Positions 34,261 through 44,800 of a stretch of DNA of 64,000 nt are shown here, piece by piece. Every line of letters begins with the position of its first letter. Position 1 is the first letter of the stretch. A program made the translations under genes and the position numbers. Under the pieces are notes generated by a model. That model was not told the DNA's origin. It was given only the letters and a program-made list of their open reading frames with translations, and searched no databases. The stretch is taken from contig OY294052.1 of the NCBI GenBank assembly GCA_958510825.1, forward strand, positions 3,679,816 to 3,743,815, read 5' to 3'. The stretch is from Brachypterus glaber. Taxonomy: Eukaryota > Arthropoda > Insecta > Coleoptera > Kateretidae.

Positions 34261-34429
34261 TAAAATTTTAATTAGTAAGTTTCTTTAAGGTTAAATAGTT
34301 TTTTTCTTCATTCAAGACTAAAAAGCGGTTTTTTAACAAAGCCAATTTCCTCCACCCGGGAACCGAACCCGGGTTGTTGGCATAGTTTTACCCCTTTCCC
34401 CTAGATTTAGTTTAGTATATACTTAAATT

Positions 34430-34585
34430 CTCTTAAGGGGGAATGGATAGGCAAGGTTACACAAACAGGTAGTTAATATCCGTAAAAAAATCCCTCAAGG
34501 GGGAATGGATAGGTATACCTATAGGTTTACACTCACAGGTAGTCAATATCCGCAAAAATTCCCTCAAGGGGGAATGGATAACCGC
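34430..34585. repeat. Short tandem repeat, period 62-70
   Basis: AAGGGGGAATGGATA occurs at about 34435, 34497 and 34567, separated by similar segments with CACAGGTAGT and AATATCCG. Confidence 0.75.
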
Positions 34586-34774
34586 GACCATAAGACAGAG
34601 GGACAGACGGACATAAGACGGCTATTTGGGGTTATCTCTAGGATGGTCGACTTTCCCGTACACGCCAGGTATCTCGAAAGAGAGAGAGTACCGACCCTGA
34701 CATCCGTGAGACCGAACTTACAAAGTGGGCAGTTGTCATACCAGGGGTTAGGTATATACAGTGTATGTTGAATT

Positions 34775-34930
34775 GCCGCCCGACGAGATAATCTTTAATT
34801 TCTAAAGCCACGTGTATAGGCCTACTGAGGATTCCTCAGAGGGGAACTGAGGTTTTCTCACTGGGGAACGGCACGTTAACCGTAACGCACCTAGTGCTTT
34901 ACCTCTTGGGTGGTGTGGAAAAGAGCACAA
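34775..34930 (+). repeat. Sequence related to the 3' flank of the CXC exon
   Basis: TAGGCCTACTG..GGCACGTTAACCGTAACGC..GGTGGTGTGGAAA resembles 14165-14235 next to the CXC exon, suggesting a shared larger parent element. Confidence 0.45.
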
Positions 34931-35678
34931 CAGTTGTAGTGAGGGGTCGCCCCAAATGCCTACTTTCATTCACTAAATTAAATACTAACAATTATTTTTG
35001 CTGTGAAATTGTTTGCTGTAAAATTGGCACCGACTTATTTTTTACTTTTTAGAGACATAGAACTTGTAGATTTATAAGGTCATCTAAGCTAAATTATAGT
35101 TGTCCTTCCATCTCGGCAAGCTGCTGACGTCGCAACGCATCATTAGTGCGTTGTGACGTCTTCAGTCCGCCACTGTACCTTAAGAAATTGGCAAAATTGC
35201 CCGTTTTTCGGTCCTCGAGATTGCATTGCTGTGCCACAGCCATTTTTTCTGGAATTCTGTCACCAATGATGAAAAAAAAACAGTAAAATTAATTTTTAAC
35301 TCATTTTTTACATCTGAGGAAGGGGGATCATTACCTCCATTACCCCACCTTGGTTACGCTATTTGGGAACGATCGATCATTTCTCGTATACTGTTAGTAT
35401 TTATAGGTATAAAATGCGTCAGTTTTATTTGATGAGATCATTATTCAAATAAGCATATGATAATAATACCTTTGTGGATAATAATAAGTGTGTTAGTTAA
35501 ATAGGTACCTAATACGTGCTTTTTAACTTTAATTTTTAATTAACCTAAATAAACAATGGACGATGTTTATATAAAAAAAATCTTTGTATGTTTTCAAAAG
35601 CCAACTTTATCGGAGCATTTTAATAAAGCTTTGACCTATAGTCCTATAAATTACGCTTCGCGCCTCCTACTTTAGGTT

Positions 35679-35828
35679 AGAGAACGTCCAAGTATTACGT
35701 AACGCTCCTAGGGGGGATGGGGGAGTGTTACGCCCATTTTAATGGTATAGGAAAATAGCGTTACAGGGGGGGGGGGTGAGGGTCCAAAATTATCAAAATT
35801 TGCGTTACGTAATACTTGAACGTTCCCT
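35679..35828. mobile_element. GGGAACGTTC MITE, copy
   Basis: TIRs GAGAACGTCCAAGTATTACG and complement ending GAACGTTCCC, with TTA on both sides. Includes poly-G tract. PIF/Harbinger-type duplication. Confidence 0.8.
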
Positions 35829-35887
35829 TAGAGCCTCTTTATTGAAAGTTTATTAAAGCTTTGATCAAAGAGATTTTAATTAAGTAG

Positions 35888-36653
35888 CGAGGGGTTTATT
35901 TATTGGCACAATCCTTGTACACCTATCCAACAATCTTCTACAATCCTTGACAATTCCTTCTTTCACAATCATATGCAATCCTCCAGAATCCTTCACAATC
36001 ATCTACAAGTAGTAGTAGTAGTAAATTTTTTGGGTTGGCCAAAGCCGGACAACTAGGCCATTTCTGGCCCTTTTTGTCACCCCAGGCAATCCCAGCCATT
36101 TACTAATTTGAGTCCTCCTTGAACCTGCCCGTCGTTTCAATAAAGGTCAGGATATTGGCCCAGGGGAGATCTCTTAGTTCCTCTTGGTTGAGTCTTTGAG
36201 TTTCAAAGACTTACAACCTGATCCTGTCGTATCTGACACACTCGGCTAAGTAATGAGAGGATGTTTCATCCTCTTCGCACTCTGGGCATAGCGGACTCTC
36301 TAGAATCCGCATTGTTGCCAGGTGCTTCCTTAGCCTGCAGTGGCCCGTGAGGACCCCTACAAGTTGTCTGAGTGCAGTTCTTCCTTTTTCCAGCAACCAG
36401 TCGGTCTTTGATTTGCTTGGGCCAGCCAGGAAGTCCCTAGCTTGCCGGCAACCGTCGACCGCTCTCCATTGCTCCTTTAGCTTGGTATAAGCCCACTCAT
36501 CAATCATCTACAATCTTCCACAATAATCTGAAATCTTCCCACTACCTTCATTAAAATTTTGAACAAGCTTTTTCACAATCTTTGACAATCTTCCACAATC
36601 CTTGGCTTCTCACAATCCTTGTACACTTTTTTTTTCAATAAAAAAACCCCTCG
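35888..36653. mobile_element. Inverted-repeat element with 8-bp TSD enclosing a LINE fragment
   Basis: Ends CGAGGGGTTTATTTATTG and CAATAAAAAAACCCCTCG, flanked by the direct repeat TTAAGTAG (35880-35887 and 36654-36661). Inside, arrays of ACAATCCTT-like units (35910-36010, 36510-36620) surround the LINE fragment 36103-36507. Confidence 0.85.
36103..36507 (-). pseudogene. LINE (Jockey/I-like) 3' end fragment
   Basis: Minus-strand open frame with KTDWLLEKGRTALRQLVGVL, TGHCRLRKHLATM, then LCPECEEDETSSHYLAEC. This is the typical C-terminal region after the reverse transcriptase or RNase H of Jockey/I/R1-type LINE ORF2. After a frameshift near 36200 it continues LNQEELRDLPWANILTF to a TAG at 36103-36105. 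The 5' part is missing. It is enclosed in the inverted-repeat element 35888-36653. Confidence 0.75.
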
Positions 36654-36744
36654 TTAAGTAGGTAATTTAATAAAAAATAATATAATAAAAAAAATATATA
36701 AATAAAAGTTTTATTTGTTTATGAATTATAAATATAATAATATC

Positions 36745-37028
36745 ACAGCCACACAAAAAAAACAAAAATTTCATGTGCCAGAGACTAGACCAACGCATTT
36801 TTATATTTTCGGGGTTACTGAAACCCAATATGACCTCAGAATTGCTCCATCAGGTCACAATTTTTTTATACACTTAAAAAAGGGTGCAAAAATTCCTTAT
36901 ATTCAGATGTTTTTAAGCGTAGAAAAAAAATTGTGACCTGATGGAGCAATTCTGAGCTCAGGTTCGGTTTCAGCGACCCCGAAAATATAAAAATGCGTTT
37001 GGACTCTCTGGCACATATGTGGCTGTGT
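36745..37028. mobile_element. Foldback element
   Basis: Arms of about 130 bases: ACAGCCACA..TCATGTGCCAGAG at left and CTCTGGCACATATGTGGCTG at right, with TGACCTGATGGAGCAATTCT in the inner stem. Confidence 0.8.
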
Positions 37029-37182
37029 ATTTTTTCAAAAATCATTTGAAATGTTAACAAGAATATCTATAACAATTTTTAAAATTATTACTTTGTACAG
37101 GGCAAAATTTTCGAAATGAATAAATAATAAATATATAAATTAAATTTTAACTTTTTATGTTTTAATAATGTAAAATAATATA

Positions 37183-38023
37183 CAGTGCGTGCATTAAGTC
37201 TGGAATCACCCGAATAACTTTTTAGTTAAAGTAAAATACAAAAATCCTCAGACAGGTCGATTTATATTTTTAATTCTGCAAATTTTGGTCTAAAAAAAGT
37301 TATCAAAATTGGCACCCCCTTGCACCCTCACCCCCCAACTTTTTTTTTCAAATAGCAACCTACCCCTTGTGATACATCATTGGAAAGGTAATTTAATAAG
37401 CTTTCCAACAGTGCCTAATTTGTTAAAGGGTCTATGAAAAAACGCATGTTTTATTTAAACATTGTTTGTGTGAAATATTACGCATAATATGGTAATTGTT
37501 GCCCTATTTCCTACTTGGCTCCTTCCTGAGAATCTAAATAAGGTTGTTTTAAACTTATTGTAATATTTTATACCCTGTTGAAAAATGCAATTTTTTTTCT
37601 TTTTATTGACCAATTTTATGTTTACTATTTAATCGATTTTAATCCCGTTTTTTTACTGTCCACTGTCAAAGAGCTGAAGGACATCAATTTGAACATTTAT
37701 AGTGAACTAAAGTTCTACTTTACATGTCTTTATAATAAACTAAATTGTGCATTTTATCATTAGCCCTTTACCAAATTAGGCTTTATTATACACCGTTGGA
37801 AAGCTTATTAAATTACCTTTCCAACGAAGTGTCACAAGGGGTAGGTTGCTATTTGAAAAAAAAAAGTTGGGGGGTGAGGGTGCAAGGGGGTGCAAATTTT
37901 AATAACTTTTATTACACCATAATTTGCAAAATTAAAAATAAAAATCGACCTGTCCAAGGGTTTTTGTGTTTTACTTGTAACTTAAAAGTTAATCGGGTGA
38001 TTCCAGACTTAATGCACGCACTG
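37183..38023. mobile_element. Foldback element CAGTGCGTGCATTAAG, copy 1
   Basis: An 841-base element starting CAGTGCGTGCATTAAGTCTG and ending with the complement, TA on both sides. Arms of about 290 bases. The CAGTG end and TA duplication fit Tc1/mariner. The second copy, 46702-47556, is inverted relative to this one. Confidence 0.88.
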
Positions 38024-38451
38024 TAGGTACCAAGTAGGTGCCTCCTTATTTTCTATATAACATTTATTCTTATCACAAAAATTTTAAAAATTTGTATGGT
38101 GAATCGTAATGTTTTAAAGCTTAGTGATTTTTCTTAAAATGTATTTTTGGTGCTGTAGACTAGAGCCTAATTTAAGCTGCAGCTCATGAGCTTAAATATT
38201 TTGACACATGTATTTTGAATATAGATAACAGTCTATATTTATAGAGGAAGATTTTTTACGCTTGCAAGATTTATAGTATTTTGCTTACTACTACTATCTA
38301 TAGACTTATAAGTTACCTTGACAAAAAGGCAGTGGACTACAAACTGTGTATAACTGGTAAACTAAAATACTATAAATTGTCGAATCGTAAAATTTTTTCC
38401 TATAGTCGAATTTACTTGTCTTGACCCCTCCCTGCTGAAAATAATACAATA

Positions 38452-38522
38452 ACCACATAAAACCACATAAAATCTATTTTATTCGGTTAGTGAAATAGGT
38501 TTTATGTGGTTAAAATATTATT
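38452..38522. repeat. Palindromic repeat, copy 2
   Basis: ACCACATAAAATCTATTTTA pairs with GAAATAGGTTTTATGTGGTT, flank ATTATTTTCAGTAGGG as in copy 1. Confidence 0.7.
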
Positions 38523-38593
38523 TTCAGTAGGGCTGCGTCATAATTTTAAAGTAAAACAACCTTCCTTCTTTTCAAAAAATAAGAGAAGATAAT

Positions 38594-38931
38594 AGTCATT
38601 TATGGTGGGTAAAGTAATATATTGCCCATGAGAAAATTAACCTGCTAAACGAGGCGTCAGGCCAAGCAGGTTAAATTTCGAGAGGGCAATATCGGTTTAC
38701 CCATGAGTGCCATACAAGGTTTTATCCAATAAATAGCTTAGGAATTCATATTTTTATTAAAAATTTAATGACATTTACAAGAAAATAATTTGACAAGTGA
38801 CAGTTGAGTGGGTAAAATAAATAATTATCCACTCAATAAAGTAAAAGCCACGCGGGGGTTATTATTGAGTTTATCTATTTAAAATAAAGCTGGCAATTGT
38901 CTTATTATCTGTATGTATTGGATAAAAGTTA
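38594..38931. mobile_element. Nested-hairpin repeat, copy 2
   Basis: Full-length copy; loop differs slightly (CTAAACGAGGCGTCAGGCC). The tail matches copy 1 for about 200 bases. Confidence 0.8.
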
Positions 38932-39301
38932 ATTTTTTCGTCACCTGAAAAATTTGATTTTTTGTTTAATTGATCTTTTTACCGACTCTAAGCTATTTTT
39001 TTGTAAGTTTTTAATAATAACTTATTATAACTTATAGTCATGAATGCATGACTGTAGTGCGGTATTTATCCTTTTCTCCCTTACATAAACTAACTAAAAA
39101 GGATACTGAAGATATTTTTTTGGACTTAACCAATGGTCCTCGACAAAAATAAATTTGTTGTTTGGAATGTTTAAAAAATTATACATTCTCTAAATTTAGC
39201 ATACAGTCCAAAAGACTGTAATTGTATTTTTTTAAATTTAAAGTAATATAAAACTACAATTCTCCATTCCAGAGATATAAAATTCGTTGTTACATATATT
39301 A

Positions 39302-39453
39302 GGGAACGTTCAAGTATTACGCAGCGCAAATTTTGATCATTTTAGACCCCCACCCCCCTGTAACGCTATTTTCATATACGATTAACATGGGCGTAACACT
39401 CCAAAATGACCCTCACACCCCCTAGGAGCGTTACGTAATACTTGAACGTTCCC
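39302..39453. mobile_element. GGGAACGTTC MITE, copy
   Basis: TIR GGGAACGTTCAAGTATTACG and complement, TTA duplication at both ends (right TTA at 39454-39456). Confidence 0.85.
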
Positions 39454-40360
39454 TTAATTAAATTATACTTTGTTTATAACGATATAAAATAATAATTATT
39501 GCTATAATAGTGTATTTATTATAAAAAGGCAGATTTTTAGTCTTTTTTTTAACCTGAGTCATGTGCACTTAAAACTTAACACACTATAAATATTTTAAAT
39601 TTAAAGAAACGTATTAAGCTTAGTTTATTCAGTCGTTAACACTAAACTAATTTAACCATTGGTCAAATTTTTAGTGAGTTTAGTGTTAAGGACCGGTTAA
39701 ACCATCCATTAGGTATTTTTATAAATTTATTTATTTAAAATATATATATATCTGCTGCACACTTTTCATTTAATTTTAAAACATTTCTTTTGAAAGTAAA
39801 AAATTCAAAATTTTACGAATTACACTGCACAACAAGATACAATTTATAGAGCTAATATAAAGATCGAAAAATAAAAGGAATTTTTTTCCCATAATATCTC
39901 AATAATTACTTAGATTAAACCAGGGCCATTTCCAATGGGGCTGGACGAGGGCGCTAGATACTCAAGTCCTTAATTTGAGCACCCCTGGCCTTTTCGTTGA
40001 GCCCTTTGCCTTTTAGTCTACGAAAGTAGCATCTTTTGATATGAAGTTCTTTGATGTCATCACGCCTTATTTTTAAGCTTATGTAATAAGCTTAGGCACA
40101 GCTTATAAGATAAAAGTAGAAACCTGGTATATATCTGCAAATTTGATCTTAAAAAGTACAGGCAAGGCGAAGATTGCCTTGGTACTGGGCCAGTACTGCT
40201 GGCCATAATATAGGTATTTTTACTTTTGATTTATTATAGGATGACATTCCTTTAAATAATTTAAATACCACCAACAGGGGTTATTTGAGGCAATGGGGGT
40301 AAGAGCATTTTATGCATATTAATATAATAATATAATAATATAATAATATAATATTATTAA

Positions 40361-40466
40361 CAGGCTCCCGTAACAAGCATAGTACATAAGAATGCGATGC
40401 CGTGATTGGAATGATGTGCATTCTTATGTACTACGCTTGTTATGCGAGCCTGTGGATATGCCTTAA
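40361..40466. mobile_element. Hairpin MITE (TAAGG..TATCC family), copy 3
   Basis: Shorter copy; arms carry ACATAAGAATGCGATGCCG and its complement. Preceded by a (TAATA)n tract. Confidence 0.75.
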
Positions 40467-41050
40467 GATGAATCTAAAGTTCACAAAAAAATTATCGGCA
40501 GCTGGTACTTATTAATCCTCTGCCACAGATACCTTATTTATGGAACGTTACTACAGACATGGCGTAAAAATTACGCCTCCCTGTAAACAATTTAAACGTC
40601 GAACAAATTTTTTAAAATTTTGACTTATCATTAAACGTGTTCTTTATAGCTTTAATTATTGAATTATAAATGATACAGAACGTAATATTTAAATGAATTA
40701 TTTATATAATATAATTTGTACTATAATTTTTTATTATTTCGTACAGACATTTTTACGCAGCCAAATTTTAAATGAACACGTGAAAAATCACTGTGCAACA
40801 TACCAATTTCTCCGCTCGGATCTAGGGCTTAAACTGAATGTCCGAAAGGTACTGAGATGCAGAAAGCCGTAGTTAGTCGGAGTTGGGAGAAATCACAAAT
40901 TGCATACTAGCCAGGCGTAAAATCTACACCGTGTTTGTAGTTAAGGGTTAAACAAGCATACGCGCGAAAATTTTCGTGAAAAATTTTTTAATTTAATTTA
41001 CCCCCAATGATTCATTTAACCCCGGTTGACGGTTTTAATCCATATTTTAG

Positions 41051-41522
41051 ACGATTCACTCACCGCAGTAATGAGGAGAATCCAGCGCATGCGCACTGAT
41101 TTTCTTATTTTTGTTTTAACGTATGACAAAAATTATTTTAAGCTTATGTAACATTCTTTTGCAGAATTTTACAAAAATATCTACTTTTTTCTTATGCATA
41201 TTGTTACACCATGCGAGCATTTATTTTTTAATTAGCTGAAGCTAAATTATTTAGCCTAAATATCCTATTTGATTCCTAAAATATATCTGTATCTGAAAAA
41301 TGCCTCCAATTAAAAAAAAGCACCAAAGTCTAAATAATTTAGCTTTAGCTAATTAAAAAATAAATGCTTGCCTGGTGTAACAATATGCATAAAAAAAGTA
41401 GATATTTTTGTAAAATTCTGCAAAAGAATGTTACATAACCTTAAAATAATTTTAGGCATACGTCAAAACAGAATCTGTGCGCATGCGCTGGATTCTCCTC
41501 ATTACTGCGGTGAGTGAATCGT
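41051..41522. mobile_element. Foldback element immediately downstream of Kua
   Basis: Arms of about 200 bases, ACGATTCACTCACCGCAGTA at left and complement at right, with an inner stem AATTAGCT..AGCTAATT. Its right end is 45 bases from the Kua stop, so it may supply part of the 3' UTR. Confidence 0.85.
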
Positions 41523-41566
41523 TATTTTAGAGTCTATATTTGTCATACAGCATATTGTTTTTAATT

Positions 41567-41827
41567 TCACGTTCCCTTTTTGGCCCATTTGAGATCGTCA
41601 TCTCTGGGCTTGTAACCTGTTAGAGTCTCTATCAAAATTTCCAGAGCCGTCCAGAAATGAAGTTTTTCTAAGGGCCAGTTTAACCATCCTGTTGTGATGC
41701 AGAAGTAGGTTTCGTGTGGTGCGACATGGTGAATTCGGTGGTGACGTCTTGGGAGGATTATATGGTGATCTTGCAGAAATATCACCCATCCCGGGAGACC
41801 GAAATACGTGTGTGACCATTTGTGAAT
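41567..41827 (-). CDS. Kua: Kua exon 4 (terminal)
   Basis: Eighty-six codons plus TGA, from IHKWSHTYFGLPGW through the HHRIHH motif to DDLKWAKKGT. Acceptor TTTTTTTTTAG. Open frames on the opposite strand here (41716-41967) and in another minus frame (41598-41924) are shadows. Confidence 0.96.
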   Translation of the reverse strand: MHKWSHTYFGLPGWVIFLQDHHIILPRRHHRIHHVAPHETYFCITTGWLNWPLEKLHFWTALEILIETLTGYKPRDDDLKWAKKGT

Positions 41828-44800
41828 CTAAAAAAAAAAACGAGGAGCTGACTGCGAGGAAATCTTTTGTTTTGTACAAGCCAACCCAGGTAGCAAGGGA
41901 TGTTATATTACAAGAAATTAACATTACTTTTGGGTGTATTTTTAAACTAAATCATAACATCACATAATATTGAAAAATAACATGTATTTAACATCACATT
42001 TGCAACGTAACACGTGTGACGTGACAACCATGTTATTAAATAACAAATATTTAGCAACGCTGTGAATATATCGCATGTCACATATTAACGTGGCTTTCAC
42101 GTGAATGTCATGTTATTTTGCTTCTCACCGACGTTCGAAGCAAAAAAATCGATATAAGATGATGTTGATAGAGTAAATTATTATAAGGAAATTGTATACA
42201 CATTATACGATTTCCAATGGATACGGGGCTCTGCCGGGCTTCTGAAGACCACGGACACGGATTAAAGGATATATTCTCCGCTTAATCTGCAATTCCGTAT
42301 TTAGAATCTATCTGTTTCAATCTGTGATTGTTTCAATTACTGATTGATTTTAAATCCGATTTTTTTATAGGGTTATAGCGTTTTTAAAGGTTTTAATTTA
42401 GAAAAAGCTAATATCCTAAAATATTATTTAAATATTAAAGTACCAGTAACGGCATCCATAAGATATTAGATATAACAGGAATGTGGATTTATGATGTCAC
42501 AAACACGTTATTTTCGGGATGTCATTGTGTGATGTTATTAGGGGCGGACTTAGGACATCCCCACCATGCTACATTCTTGTTAAATGAGACTACAATCTTA
42601 ACATCACATGTCACATATTAACGTGGCTTTCATGTGAATGTCATGTTATTTTGCTACCTGGGAAAGGAACTCAGGAGGAACTCTGGAGGAACTCCGAGGA
42701 ACTCTGGAGGAACTCCGAGGAACTCTTTGCAAAAAGGAGGAACTCTGGAGGAACTCTTTGCAAAAAGGAACTCTGTTGTACAAATTTCAGACGCGGTCAG
42801 AAACAATTATTATTTATTACCCATGTGTATTAACGTTTTTATTTTCAAACTAGATGAGCCGTTACAAACATCTTATCAAAACAGCCTACCTTTGGGCGCC
42901 AATTTTATTTTTTTTTTGAAGGGCGCCAAGTTTGGTAGAAACCGTCAGGGATAAACAAAGCTTTTTTTCCTGAAGGTATTTATTTTGGGGCGCCAATTTT
43001 TGTTTCGAAAGGGCGCCAAGTTTTCCAGAAACCGTCAGGAACAAAGCTTTTTTTTGAGGGTGCCTTATTGGCAGTAGTGTTTGCACAGCGGTAATTTCTA
43101 CGGCTTATTTGCTAATAATTACCTCTTTCAGAGAGGAACTCTTAAGGAACACAGGAGGAACTCCCAAAGAACTCTGGAGGAACTCCGAGGAACTCTTTGC
43201 AAAAAGGAACTCTTTTGTACAAATTTCAGACGCGGTCAGTCCCTCGAAAAAAAAACATGAACAGTATTTTTGTTATGCATGTTCTTCACATAAAAAAAAT
43301 GATTCTTTGGGCCAAGGACACGTGTCTTTCGATATGTTCAAAGCCATATTTCTCTTGTTTCAAGGCAAGCATTTCTTTGAACCAAAGTCAATGTCCTTGA
43401 ATGAAGAGCACGGGTTTTTGATTAAATATCCGCGCGCTTTAATTAAGGACATTGACTTTGGTTCAAACAAATTTCTTAAACCCGATTTTTTGGACCCCAT
43501 TTGAAGGGACGTAGCTAAGGACATCTGTAGCGCAGCCGCAGGCAACTGAACTAGAGTTTACAGATTTAGTGTCCTTAGACAAAGCTGCCTTAAAACTCGT
43601 TTTTGCACATATATTTGCAGGGCGAAAAGTGTAACTATATTATTTTTATTAAAGAAATTACTGGCGCCATCTAAATTTTAGTAGAATTATCTTATTCTAC
43701 AGATTCACATTAGCTATGTTCGTTCGTGCCGCTCAGTGCTACACTTTCCGGCCAACCAAATAAATACTGTATTTGTTGTATGAAAAACAAATACAGTATT
43801 AATTTGGTTGGCTGGAAAGTGTAGCACAAATGAGATAGAGATAGGGTAGACGTCTTTTGTTTCATAATTCTAGTTGTAGAGAGCTCCATTACATCCCGAG
43901 TAGGACCGTAATTCAATTTTCACGTGTTTATTACATTTGTAATGTTTTAAAACATACACCTAAACATAACATAAAAATTAATCACTATGAATTCGGTTAT
44001 TCATACATCCTGATGATATTGAAATAGGGGTGATCGAATTTCAATACTATTGCAAATGTATATCTGTTCAAAACATAGACTATCCAAAATAAAACATATC
44101 GTCGGCTTACAAGTAAAGAGCACTAAGTCCAAAAACATGGTTTTGAGATATTGACAAATTTAACTTTCGCTGTTGGTTTTTAATTTTTGTAATAATTGTT
44201 ACAAAAATGCAAGTTTCGCCAAACAAACACTAAGTCACTTAGTGCAGAAACATTTGAAATAATCTACAAGTAAAACGCACTAAGTGGACTAAGTGACTTA
44301 GTGCCTATTGCCAGATAAAACTTTATTCAAAATCAAACTGGTGCGTTTTGTATAGTGGGTAACTCTCTCGGCAGTCCACCTAGAAGTTAGTTCGGTTTAC
44401 CTGTACATAGATAATCAAAAATTAATTACAGTACCATAAAAATCCCATTTTTGCAAAAAAGTGACTTAGTGCCTTTTACTTGTAAGCCGACGATATAAAA
44501 ACATCGTTGGTTACACAAAAAAATGTAATTTGGTTTAAAAGCCAATAAAGGGGTATTTGTAACATATTTTTTAGTTAACTAATAAAACGTTTGTCAAGTC
44601 TTTCCAATAAAGCATGAAAGAAAAAGTATCCCACTTCAATTTAAGCCTAGATAAAGGCTTTAATGTATTATAATAATTTTCCTATACGCATTTGTATTCT
44701 AATAATTTTTCTATACGCATTTAAATACCACTGAGCTTTTCGTATGTTTTTAGAGTCATGAAAAATACAATAAAATTCATTAAACAGAGTTTATAAATTA

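Noticed and set aside
34345..34380. tRNA-like T-arm on the minus strand (CCGGGTTCGGTTCCCGG)
   Set aside because: A B-box-like hairpin is present, but there is no A box or cloverleaf upstream; too weak for a tRNA or SINE call.
41598..41967. Open frames overlapping Kua exon 4
   Set aside because: Other-frame and antisense shadows of a conserved exon.
42634..42954. Overlapping open frames with NSGGTPRNSGG-like repeats
   Set aside because: Produced by the minisatellite in every frame.
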